Source: Brassica napus (Eukaryota; Streptophyta; Magnoliopsida; Brassicales; Brassicaceae). Taken from it: a DNA stretch of 64,000 nucleotides. Position numbers and translations under genes: made by a program. The notes beneath the pieces are model-generated. The model was not told the origin of the DNA, made no database searches, and saw only the letters and a list, made by a program, of their open reading frames with translations. Of this stretch, positions 1 to 11,100 are shown in pieces. Numbering within the stretch: the first letter of the stretch is position 1; every line of letters begins with the position of its first letter. The stretch is from positions 14,577,683 to 14,641,682 of the forward strand of contig NC_063439.1 of assembly GCF_020379485.1 (NCBI RefSeq), given 5' to 3'.

Positions 1-455
1 ACAATGTGGGAGCTAAAACACGTAATCAAGATTTTAATGTGATAAAATAAGGTTTAAGAAAATATTGGGAAATGATCTATTTGATTCGATTTCTAAGATA
101 GTTTGCTCAAACTATACTAATATTAGTGACAATGAATATGATGAATAAAAAGACAAATCATAAGAAAATACAGCAGGAATAAAGTATTCTATGTCTCAAG
201 TGAGTAAGTCAAAAATTGGAATAAAATGATGGTTTTGGCTCGTCTTCTATACTCTCGGATTTCTCCAACTACTCTGCGTATTTAAGGCGTATGTGTGCCT
301 TACTTTGAAAATATCGGTCTGTTGTATAACCGTTTGACGGCGAGGGGACAGGGTCTTAGTCATTATTCGTTAGACTTGGAGCTCTCTACCTCGAGCTACG
401 AGATAGCCCTTTCGGTTGCAATAGTTGGGATTCGCTGATGAAATATATATGAACA
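1..455. other. Intergenic DNA, no gene seen
   Basis: No open frame with recognisable protein character and no clear repeat end occurs here. Base composition is moderately AT-rich, with a short GC-richer block around 240-420. The stretch lies outside the Helitron-like terminus that follows. Confidence 0.5.
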
Positions 456-490
456 CTAGGGTAAACCCGCCCTACGGGCGGGAAGCAGAT
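456..490 (-). mobile_element. Helitron-like 3' terminus
   Basis: Read on the minus strand, a GC-rich hairpin (CCCGCCC, GTA loop, GGGCGGG) is followed after a few bases by CTAG and then a host T. A short hairpin just before a CTRR end, inserted next to T, is the known Helitron 3' signature. The element would extend rightward from 456. I could not find its TC-type 5' end, so its length is unknown. A closely similar hairpin plus CTAG end recurs at 23292-23319. No Rep/helicase coding is seen, so it would be non-autonomous. Confidence 0.55.
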
Positions 491-2190
491 CAGTAAATAA
501 TTTAAGTAATCAGAATAAATATTTAATATTAGTTGTTATTAAAATATACATATTTCTTAAAAAATTTAAATGTATATTTTTATCAAAGATATATTATATA
601 CATATATTATATGTTAATATACCTGTAAGAATATTTGGTTTGTTCTGAACTAAAAATAAAGTTTTTTTGGTAATCAACTAAAAATAAAGTCAATCTTTAC
701 TATTTGTTTTTGTTGTTTTTATTAAAAATAAATGTTTTAAAAACTATTTTACATTTTTAATGTTAATTGTACCTTTATTATAAAAGTAAGTAAACTACTT
801 GTATTACAGCTGAAATTCAATGTATTAATCATGAATTATTTTCATTCTTATATGTATATTTATTTTAATCCATAGTTACTTTTCTTGTCTTTTATACGTT
901 TTTAAACCTATTGAATGAACATAATGTAAAATTTTAAATTTTGTTTCTAAAGCTAGTTAAATAACATAACAATCAAAAAAAAAATTATTATTTAATAATA
1001 TACACATTTTATTATAAAAAATTCAAATAAACCATATCATCCAAACTGGTTAATTTTATTAAAAAAATATTATTGTTAGTTTTTAGAGAATAATTGGTTG
1101 TTGTTTTATTTTTATTTGATTACCTTTTGAAAATGATCTTTGTACATTGGTTTTATTTTATATATATAATTAGTTTATTATTTCCTTAAAAATTACCATA
1201 ATTTTTTATTAGTAATGTTTATGAAATATTGTTATTTTATTTATAATATTATATTTGTATGTACTACATTTTCGGATCAAGTAATACTGACACTGAATAG
1301 CTATTTTGAACATGATTTTGTAAAAGTATATTATTATGAAATTAATTATCTATTATAGTCTTCTACTATAATATAAAGTTATAAAAGTAGATTCAAACCA
1401 ATAAATACTTTAAAAATCATACTTTGCAGATGATGCTACAAAAAGATTTTAAAAATGAATTTAAACCAATAAACTTTTTAGTTATGTTCATAAAGAACTT
1501 TGATAAGCATATAACCTTCGACCAACGGTATTTGGTATACGAAGAGGTCTTTAGGACATAAATCATTGTATTTTTGTGTCTACACCCACTAGAAATAGGA
1601 TCAAAAATTTCTTTTTTTTAAGTTGTAGTGGGTGCATTTTTTGACTCAATATACAAATTCAGTGGTTCGTAAGATGTTGTAAACTTACTCTTTGCAGCTA
1701 ACATACCAATTGATGTAAAACGATTTCTTCCAAAGTAGTACTGTAATTGATAATTTTCTAATGACTTGAGTAGAAGAATATTCAGAGAAGAAGAATATTC
1801 AGAGAAGAAGATTAAAGAAGAATCATAGTCTAGAAAGAATACTATATCCAAAAACACATAGATCAAATCCTTGTGTACACTCGTATGCTTTTTCTACATA
1901 TGGGCTTATATAGTAGTAAATATGATTGGACCCTACTTGCTGTTAAGACTCTTTTTATGTTTAGACAAAGGTAGTTTTGTGATGTTTCCAGTTTGTGAGA
2001 AAACTACGCATCAAATCTAGCTTCTAATTCATCAAAGTACTGCAGATCTCTGTTTTGTATTTATCCTCTTTTGTTTCCTCTCTATCTAAGTAGATATACA
2101 ACTACAGCTGATACCCTAGATAGCTTTGCCTTAACCACCTCTCACAAAACCTCCATGTTGGTTTTGGCTGCCACTAAGTAAGATATAATT
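491..2190. other. AT-rich intergenic DNA, possibly Helitron body
   Basis: Long A/T runs and no credible coding region. Part of it may be the body of the Helitron-like element whose end lies at 456. Between about 1780 and 1815 a short GAAGAAGAATATTCAGA unit is repeated imperfectly. Nothing else could be supported. Confidence 0.4.
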
Positions 2191-2339
2191 AGATGATAAA
2201 AACCTCCACTACATTGATACGAAAGCGAGCTCAGTCAATAACAGTTATATTGGTAGTATCTCACTTCTCACATAAGGAGCTGCATCACTTCCTAGTCTTA
2301 CTCCCTTGCCTCCAACTCTTTGTCAGCAATAATCAGTGC

Positions 2340-3678
2340 CTTGTTCAAGTCCTTTTAAGTGCAACCATCAAAAGAATCAACTCTCAGTCTCGACTATTTT
2401 CTTGTAAATGAATAAAGAAAAAGACAAACATATTGCAAGACTTACCCAGTGGAAACAGCTAGGGAGATCAGAGATGGAGGAACATGATGCACCGTTACAA
2501 ATTATGAACCTCGATCATTACCTTGTATGGGTTCTGAAGTTCATAAAAGCTTCAACTACTATCTCATTCTCCATACTTTTCGTGATGGCCCAACATCGCC
2601 TAACAAAGCTTACAAACTCAATATAAGTTTTTCTTGGTTATACAATCACTAATAAAGGTAGAGAGACATTCATTTCAATGAAGAAATAAAACGCATTACC
2701 TTTTCCAATATTCTCGGCTGAGATAAGCCATGGTAGCCCAAAACTGAGTAGTCGTGAGCAGATTAAAAAACCGAACAACATCATCTGACATAACTCCACG
2801 CACAGTAGACTGCATACAATGTGATGATAAGCAATTAATATTTAATGGTAGAAAAAAACTGCAATAGTCTGAACCTTTAGGTTCTGAAACAAACAAAGGA
2901 AGCGTTTTTACCTTTTATCAAAAGCCATTTCTTTGATTTATCCATGTCTTTTTTCTATCTTCCCCAACGTTTCTTTCTATGGCCTCTACGGTTCCACACA
3001 AGCATACTTTTGCTTCTTCTGGGCCTGCTAAAAACACAAAAAAAAGTGATTTGTGTAAGTTAAAATGTAGATACCAAAAACAAAAACCTTTAGCAGCAGG
3101 AAAAGACATGGAGGAAGCAATATGTTCTTCAATTGATGAATCAATGAGTAAACAATAAGCTTTCCTTACAGAAACTAAATGGTTGGATAAGTTTTGCAAG
3201 AGATCTCTACGAAACCGTTCAGCTCCTTCCTCTATGCTTTTCTTTTTGGCAATTCAGCTCCTTCCTCTATGCTTTTCTTTTTGGCAATCAATACCTTGTT
3301 GGCAAGTTTTGCGTCTGACTTCAACAGCTGAAACTCAATCGTTAGTCTAAGATTGCTTCTGAAACTAATTAAAGGTACATAATTACATCTACAAAAACAA
3401 AAACAAAAAGCACTATCATTCACATATATTGTTATTATAATTTGGAATGAATAATCTCTAGAGATGATAGAGCAATATTGTGTTTCTCATCAAGACAATC
3501 AAGAACACAACGCCATTGCCACAAACTTGATAAAACCAATTCCCATTGCTAAAGGTTGAAGAAATATATTACTCACCATGATCTGGATCAATTCTCTACA
3601 TTCTCTTGCGGATTCATCTCCTTTCGCTGCAAACGTCTCCAAACTTTCATGGGGTTTCACTTCCGTCAGATTAAATAC
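2340..3678 (-). pseudogene. Host gene, multi-exon, unrecognised, frame broken
   Basis: I do not recognise the family. On the minus strand a chain of short frames with plausible GT-AG borders can be read. They are 3577-3678 (acceptor TTACAG, donor GTGAGT, 34 codons), 3088-3327, about 2930-3027 (acceptor TTTTTAG), 2700-2809 (acceptor ATGCAG, donor GTAATG) and 2522-2608 (donor GTAATG). A further piece near 2340-2400 reads KDLNKALIIADKELEARE before stops. The encoded pieces are charged and helix-like, for example LTEVKPHESLETFAAKGDES and LLIDSSIEEHIASSM, and look like an ordinary cellular protein, not a transposon product. The second exon contains a perfect 35-bp tandem duplication that shifts the frame, so the gene is probably dead unless this is an assembly error. 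Exon borders are my reading and lack transcript support. Confidence 0.5.
3218..3287. repeat. Perfect 35-bp tandem duplication in an exon
   Basis: Positions 3218-3252 and 3253-3287 are identical. The unit length is not a multiple of three, so the minus-strand exon 3088-3327 changes frame inside it. With one unit ignored, the frame runs through the whole exon, which shows that the duplication is the lesion. Confidence 0.9.
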
Positions 3679-3797
3679 CTGTAATTGTATAACCACCATG
3701 AGCTCACAAAGCAAGTACAATTAGTATAAAATCAAACAACAACAATCCAAGTAATAAACTTTCTGCCTTTTCGGGATAAAAAATCAAAACACAGGAC

Positions 3798-5190
3798 TGT
3801 GGGAACCGAAATTCGCACCGTCGATTTCTGTTTAAATAAGGAAACTAGGAAAACTCTAATTTCCCAGAGGTCCCGGATCTCTGCGAGAGCCAACGACAAG
3901 TGACCAAATATATGGGGAAATCATGAAAAGATAACAAACGAGTTTAGAGAAAACAATAGATCTTATTTCGAGTCCGCGTAAGAGCGTTGCGGTCATTACA
4001 AAAGATCATGAAAGCTTTGGCCGCAAAGGCTGTCAGCGAGTTACTTAGTTCTAGCGGCCTAATAGCTCAAACCTAGTTGAGTCGCAGCTCGATAACAAAA
4101 GACGAAATAGATACAGAAAAGGTTTTTGATTGATTTCGGACTGAACCTTGTTAAAGGCTGCCTATGTACCCCTTTCGAGGATCAAGCCGAACATAGTTCA
4201 ATTGATAGAGATGGACAAGAGATCGAACTGCCTGGGCGAGTTCGTCTAGTAATTGAGTGCCAGTCATAGAAACCTAACTTGTCGAGAATAAAGCCTAAAG
4301 TTTCTAAGTGCAGAGAATTCTGAGTCTAAAAAGTCCTCTCCATGCCTCTCGCCTAGGACTCCTTATATACTAGCTCCAAGGTCGGTTTACGCTTTTACTC
4401 TTCTGCCCTTAAGCCGTCATAGCACAAAATGAAGATATTCCATTTTTTCCGATCTTCGTATTTATCCTCAAAATTTCGTATTTATCCGCGGAAACTTGAC
4501 ATTTATCCTTCCTTGCGCGCCAAGCGTAAACCGTCATACAGTTTATGGGCTTTTGGTTAAGAAATCGTAAGCTGGGCCTCGAGTCGTGTCTTAGATCCCT
4601 TTGGGCCGTCTTCCAACTCGAAACGTTTATTACGACTTCTTTCGATAAAGAACAAACTTTCCGCGGTTTTTACCGCAAAGTTTGATTGATGTCTTAGAAT
4701 GGTCGGAAGAAATGAACTGAGTTCGCTACGGTCTTCGGGAGATAGCATCGTAGGATAGACGAGAATGCATGAATTGGTGTCGTATCGATGTTTCGGAAGA
4801 GTTCGGTCGCTACGTAACAACCGAACAGAACACACGTAGAGTTCAAGCGAGACGGACACTCGGTCGCTACGTAGCGACCGAGCTTGGTTCGAGCTCGGTC
4901 GCTACGTAGCGACCGAGCTGTGTCCATGCTTGGTCGCCGCGTATCGATCGAGCTTGGCTTGTCCGTGGTCCGATTGCCGTACTCGAGTTTGTCCGCAGCC
5001 GAATTGGATACATGTCTGTTTCCTTCGGACAATCGGTATTTAGTGGTTCGATTGAGATTTGAACAAGCTCTTACCGCAAGGCTCTTTGTAAAGATATCTT
5101 TACGAAGATTACTTTTTCGTAAAAACGTTCATGCTGAGTTTTACGGACTTTCAAGCATTGATTCCGTTGTGAACGATTTTGACCCCAACA
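3798..5190 (-). mobile_element. Solo LTR of a Tat-type Ty3/gypsy element
   Basis: The plus strand begins TGTGGGAACCGAAATT and ends GACCCCAACA, the reverse complement of the LTR ends seen at 57095-58247. It is flanked by a perfect 5-bp target duplication AGGAC (3793-3797 and 5191-5195), with no internal region. This is the product expected from recombination between the two LTRs of one element. It holds about four copies of the CTCGGTCGCTAC palindrome near 4800-4950. It lies in the host-gene locus, probably in an intron between the exon at 3577-3678 and sequence to the right. Confidence 0.93.
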
Positions 5191-5322
5191 AGGACACTGA
5201 CAGTTCTTCGCTCATGAACTGTTTAAGTCTCTCTTTAAGAACATATCCAAATTAAGAATTGTGAAGAACGAAATAATGAATTTTACGGGAAGGAACTTAC
5301 ATATTTATAGCTGCAGATTAAC

Positions 5323-5497
5323 CGACTGGAAGAAGGGAGAGGATGCATTGAATATGAAATCGTGGAAGGAGTGAGGAGATGGAGTCAATTAGAAGGTTAA
5401 TGACAATGATTGATTGCGTGGAGTTTCGTAACGGTGCCAGCTTTCTAAAGCAGGGGAGAAGAACTGGAACTGATTCGATGCGGACGATGGCTTCCAT
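5323..5497 (-). pseudogene. Possible first coding exon of the host gene
   Basis: On the minus strand an ATG at 5497 opens a 58-codon frame beginning MEAIVRIESVPVLLPCF, running to a possible donor GTTAATC. It lies upstream of the other minus-strand exons once the solo LTR is removed. The phase does not join cleanly to the exon at 3577-3678 with this donor, so the link is weak. It could be a chance frame. Confidence 0.25.
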
Positions 5498-5499
5498 GA

Positions 5500-6674
5500 C
5501 TGGCAATATTCGTCACTGGCTGGATTTCCACTGTCGGTGGAAGAAGATGGACTGAAACGAAGAACCCTAGAAATCTAAAGCATTGCAGATCCACAAAGCA
5601 ATTCTTAACGTGAATCGAACATTTTGAAATCCTTGAAATCAAAGGTCACGACTCTTGAAGATGAAGGGGTGACTATCAGGCTTTGTTAATTATTTTCATC
5701 AGCCCACTTTAAAAACGTGGTAAGCCAATTTAGTTAATCTGACGAATCCCAGATAAAATCAGAACTGAAAGTTTAAAAATAAAGAGTATTGGACACGTGT
5801 AATGCTCTCCTTGCCCTATTTGATGAGGTGGCAAGAGGAAAAGAGAATCCCTTTCTACTTTATGTTATAAGATTTTCAGTTTAACGTGTTTCCATTGAGA
5901 CATTACCGGGCCGGATTTATGTGCTAAATCTTGTTCCAACGGTTGGTCCGGGCTCATTAAATGACATGTGGGTCATGTTTAATGGGTGGGTGCTTCTGAA
6001 GCGGGACTTTTAAACGCTTCTATCTCGTCCATTAGATTGGTAATTATTACTCATAATCCAACTGCTCTAAATTAGCTCTTTTCTCCAGACCGCTCCTCGC
6101 CGTTACTTTTAAATTTTTGATCTTTGATCGAACAGTCCAAAGTGGTTGATGCTGAATCTTTTATTCCTGCAGTATTTTGATTTCGAAACTATCAAAATCA
6201 AAACATGATTTGGTTTAGATATGGGAAAACTCGCAATATTCTCAAGGTTTGGTTATTACACATTTTATAGAGAATGAACCTATTGGAGTGCGGAGATGGC
6301 ATTTTTGCACTAGAGGGAGTACATCTATCATTCTTTCACAATAGTTGGCAGAAGTATCATTGTTTTTTTCTTTAGTGAAATCCGAATTGGCCATCATGCA
6401 TTTTGCCCATAATTTTGAGAACTTCTTTGCTGTGTATGCAGGCGAGGTAAGGTTCTGCGAGTATGTGTTGTACAATTTTTCTCCCAATTAATACACAGTA
6501 ACGCGAAATCTTTAATTTGAGCCTGCGAGCTTCCCAGTGATGAGGAGGATGATGTTACATGAAGTTTGATGTTCATTAAAAACTATGACGTTACCTAGAG
6601 TTTGATGTTCCCCTGGTATATCAAGGGTAGACCCCAAGGCCGATCTAATGGCCACTGCAACTAATAAGGTTTTG
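5500..6674. other. Intergenic or 5' flanking DNA, no gene seen
   Basis: Mixed composition with short unconvincing frames on both strands. Position 5546-5700 could be a leader for the minus-strand gene (there is a GGTTCTTCG-type crucifer leader motif). No repeat ends were found before the CRM-type element at 6766. Confidence 0.35.
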
Positions 6675-6765
6675 AAAGCTATTTTGATTCTGGGATTTTT
6701 AATACATTCGACTATTATGAGATCCTGTGGACTGAGGGATCTGAATTTGATGTTAGGTCATCTAA
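6675..6765 (+). pseudogene. Host exon, left part, cut by a retrotransposon
   Basis: A plus-strand frame starting near GAAAGCTATTTTGAT reads through DYYEILWTEGSEFDVRSS up to the target duplication TCTAA. After removal of the 6766-13355 element and one TCTAA, the frame continues for about 12 further codons at 13361-13395 and then meets a stop, with a good frame resuming one base off. The peptide looks like an ordinary plant protein, but I do not recognise the family. Upstream, an AAG before the frame could be a splice acceptor. Confidence 0.4.
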
Positions 6766-7616
6766 TGATGTGATCATGGACAAGTCAGTTGATGGCGATA
6801 GAGATGAAGAACTTAGAAAGGAACCAGCTGAAGAGGATGATGTCTTAACCATTTCCAAAGGTCCCATAACTCGAGCCAGAGCCAGGAAACTCAAAGAAGC
6901 TATTGGAGGACTAATCAGGAAGTCTTTGGAGCAAGAAGAATGTCTTGGAGGAAGCTTGATACTTCAAGATACACTTATCACCATTCAAGCCATCTTACCA
7001 TCAAGCTGAGTATCATCTAGGCTAGCAAGCTATGTGTGCTCTTTTCCTATCATTGTTTTTGTCTCATTGGGTTTTGCAATGAAAGGTTTTTAACGAGGCC
7101 ATAGTCTTGCTATCATATCACCTAGTTGATACTCTCGGACAAAACCACATGAAGAACCTTATGTTATCTTTTACTTCTAAGTACTTATGTCTTTTATTTT
7201 CGAAAACTCTATCTAAGTAATGTCTTTGTTTCTACATTTATTAAAGGAGCCTGTTCCTTTATTTTCGAAATGCTTGGAGCCTGTTCCAAGCCTTTCACTA
7301 TATATATGTGTGTGACGGCAACCCTAGCATCTATCAAGTTTTCTTTCACTTAAAACCTTTTTGTTTTCTTCTTCCTTGCTTTCACGAGTTAACAGAGTGT
7401 CTGGTGTGTAATATCCAGTCTGTTGGTGTGTAATATCCAATGCCCAAGGGCTTTGAAAGGTGTGTCATATCCGATCTAAGCCTAGGAGTATCAAGAAGCC
7501 TCTCCACAGCCTCTTGTGTCACCATTCGATCCACAGCCTTGATAAACTTGAGTTTTGATTCGTTTATGCAAGGATCTATCCAAAACCATCCAGAGAAGAG
7601 TCCTAGGATCTCATTA
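6766..7616 (+). repeat. 5' LTR of the CRM-type element
   Basis: 851 bp, near-identical to 12503-13355. It contains an open frame at 6770-7009 that is the 5' copy of the pol C-terminal tail ([18 protein letters not shown]). In the 5' LTR this has no coding role. A TATATATATG sequence near 7300 is a candidate TATA region. Confidence 0.93.
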
Positions 7617-7618
7617 AG

Positions 7619-7632
7619 TGGTATCAGAGCCC
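7619..7632 (+). other. Primer binding site, initiator tRNA-Met
   Basis: TGGTATCAGAGCC follows the 5' LTR after AG. It is the standard complement of the 3' end of plant initiator tRNA-Met used for minus-strand priming. Confidence 0.92.
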
Positions 7633-8121
7633 TCTGGATGGGGAGTTTCGATTTCTCTTTTGTTTGTTCATAAGATCTACTCTTTATCGTTTCATATATT
7701 TGATCATTCGGTTCTTGTGTGTTGCTTCTCACTTGATCTGTTTGTTTTCATTATCAGGATTGTTAGATCTAAGAATCTCGATCAAGTTTTAAGCAAAACC
7801 CTTCGCATTCTTGTTGATCACGTTACGGCTTTCTTAAATCTGAAAGTTTATTGTGATTGTGTGTTTCGATCTGTTGTTGTTAGCATAGATCCGTAACTAT
7901 TGAATCTCAAATCATCATCTGTTGAATCTCGAATCATCTTCTGTTAAATCTGAATTGTTTTGTTTCAATTTCGAAAAAGGGATAGAATTCAAATGGTCAT
8001 GTGTTGTTCAAGTATCTCTATTTGCCGCTATGTTTGAATTTTTTGTTTCCTTATTTGAATCTTGAGTTCTGATTTCTTTTGAACTACTTAGTGGTTCAAG
8101 CTTTTCGTGTATCAGGAAGCA

Positions 8122-11100
8122 ATGGGATCTGAGGAGGATGATGAAACCTTTATGAGAAGGAATAAGTTGTTACAAGAAGCAATCACCAAACAAGTGATGG
8201 AAGCTATGGTGAAGTTGCTGGAAGAGAAGTATGATCAGAGATCGAATGATGGGCAAGGGCAAGCATCTGGCCAGACACGTGAGCAAAGAAGAAACAGACG
8301 TGGCCAGCGTGAGCATGCTGGATCATAAGAAACTGATAACTTCTATGAGAGAAGTAGCCATAGCTCCGGCTCAAGGTATAGCAGCAGAAGGTCTCGACAT
8401 GATCATGAAGGCCGTAGACACAAACACAATGAGTTAACGGGACTTAAGCCTAAGATCCCTCCTTTCCATGGCAAAGCTGATCCAGATGCGTATCTTAAAT
8501 GGGAAAAGAAGATAGAACCCGTCTTCAACTTTCAGCATTATTCAGAGATTAAGAAGATTCAAGTTGCTGCTACTGAATTCAATGATTATGCTTTGAGCTG
8601 GTGGGATCAGTTGGTTACAAACAGGAGGCGCAATGGGGGAGTTTCCTATTAAGACTTGGGCTGAGATGAAAGCTTTGATGCACAAGAGGTTTGTACCAAG
8701 CCATTATCATCGTGATCTTCATCAAGGGCTGAGGCTGCTTACACAAGGCTCACGGACTGTAGAGGAGTACTATCAAGAGATGGAGTTGCTTATGTTAAGA
8801 GCTAATGTATCTGAGGTCAGTGAAGCTACTATGGCACGGTTTCTTGGTGGACTTAACCGTGAGATACAAGATAGACTGGAGATGCAACATTACTTGGAGA
8901 TAGAGGAGATGTTACACAAAGCTATCTTAGTGGAGCAACAAGTTAAAAGAAGAAGTCATGCGTGTAGCAGCTATGGTTCTAGTAGGTACCAGACTCCTAA
9001 AGAAGATAAACCAAGCTATTAGAAGGAGAGCAAGCCACAGCCAAAGGAAGATCCTAAGCCTAATAGCATCTACAGCAAAGATAAGGGTAAAGTGGAGACT
9101 ACAAGCTCGCGTGCAAGAGATGTGAAGTGTTTTAAGTGTCAAGGGCGTGGGCACTATGCTAATGAGTGTACCAACAAGAGAGTTATGATTCTTTTGGAGA
9201 ATGGAGAGTTTGAATCTGAAGATGAGAAACCAGAGACTGATCAAGAACTATCAGAGGCAGAGTGTGAGGAAGAACCCGTTCGTGGTAGACTTTTTGTTGC
9301 AAGAAGGACTCTCAGCTAGCAAAACAAAATCGAGGAGCAAGAACAAAGAGAGAACTTGTTCTACACACGTTGTATGGTGCAAGGAAAGATCTGCAGTCTG
9401 ATCATTGATGGTGGAAGTTGTGTCAATGTTGCTAGCGAGACAATGGTGAAGAAGCTTGGCTTGAAAACTCAGAAACATCCTAGGCCTTATCGACTGCAAT
9501 GGCTTAATGAAGAAGGCGAGATGAGGGTATCTACTCAGGTTTCTGTATCCTTATCCATTGGGAGATATGAAGATGACATTCTCTGTGATTTTATACCCAT
9601 GGAAGCCAGCCACATATTGCTTGGAAGGCCTTGGCAGTTTGATGGGCGTTTCATTCACGATGGCTTCACCAACAAACATTCTTTTGAGTTCAACGGCAAG
9701 CAAACTATCTTGGAGCCTCTAACTCCTAAAGAAGTGCATGAAGATGAGCTTCAACTTCAGAAAAAGAAAAAGATTGATCTCAAACCAGATAAGCAAAACA
9801 ACTTCTATGCCAAAACTAGTGAAATCAAAAGATCTCTTTACTCTCATCAATCGGTTCTCTTGTTTGTTTTTAAAGAATCTCTTTTGTCTCTAACGAATTG
9901 TACTCCGGTATATCCGAGTGAGATGTCAGCTCTTTTACAGGAATATCAGGATGTATTTCCAGAAGATAATCCCATTGGCTTGCCACCTATCCGTGGGATT
10001 GAACATCAGATTGACTTCGTACCATGAGCTACTCTTCCCAACAGACCAGCATACAGAACTAATCCTGTGGAAACCAAGGAGCTACAAAGACAGGTTGAGG
10101 AACTGATGGAGAAAGGCCATATCCGTGAGAGTATCAGCCCATGTGCTGTACCTGTGCTCCTTGTGCCTAAGAAAGATGGGAGCTGGTGCATGTGTGTTGA
10201 TTGTAGAGCAATCAACAATATAACAGTGAAATATCGCCACCCTATTCCTAGATTAGATGATATGCTTGATGAATTACATGGCTCTAGTATCTTTTCAAAG
10301 ATAGATTTGAAGAGTGGGTATCATCAAATAAGAATGAAAGAGGGAGATGAGTGGAAAACAGCCTTTAAGACTAACCATGGGCTGTATGAGTGGTTAGTCA
10401 TGCCCTTTGGATTAACCAATGCTCCTAGCACTTTTATGAGATTGATGAACCATGTGCTTAGATCTTTCATAGGCTTGTTTGTGGTAGTATATTTTGATGA
10501 TATCCTTGTTTACAGTAAGAGCCTAGAGGAGCATATAGATCATCTTAGGTCTGTTCTTGATGTGTTAAGAAAAGAAAAATTGTTTGCTAACCTTAAGAAA
10601 TGCACTTTTTGTACATATAACTTGGTTTTCCTAGGCTTTGTTGTGAGTGCAGATGGAGTAAAGGTGGATCAGGAGAAGGTGAGAGAAATTCAAGAATGGC
10701 CAATTCCTAAGACCATAAGTGAAGTAAGGAGCTTCCACGGGCTTGCTGGTTTCTACAGGCGGTTTGTTAAAGACTTTAGCACTATAGCAGCTCCCTTGAC
10801 TGAGGTGATAAATAAAGAAGTCGGATTCAAGTGGGGAGAAGCACAAGAGACTGCCTTCCAATGCCTTAAGGAGAAGCTTACTCATGCCCCTCTTCTTATA
10901 CTTCCAGATTTTAATAAAACCTTTGAGATTGAATGTGAGGCTTCTGGTATTGGAGTGGGTGCTGTTTTGATGCAGGAAAATAGACCCATAGCTTACTTCA
11001 GTGAGAAGCTTTGAGGCGCCACTCTCAACTATGCAACTTATGATAAGGAGTTGTATGCCTTGGTGAGAGCTTTGCAGACTTGGCAGCACTACTTGTGGCC

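Noticed and set aside
1618..1866. 82-codon minus-strand frame in AT-rich DNA
   Set aside because: Composition is hydrophobic and A/T-driven, there are no splice or promoter cues, and it looks like a chance frame.
2193..2626. Two plus-strand 72-codon frames
   Set aside because: The minus strand shows exon-like pieces with splice borders in the same place; the plus frames are shadows.
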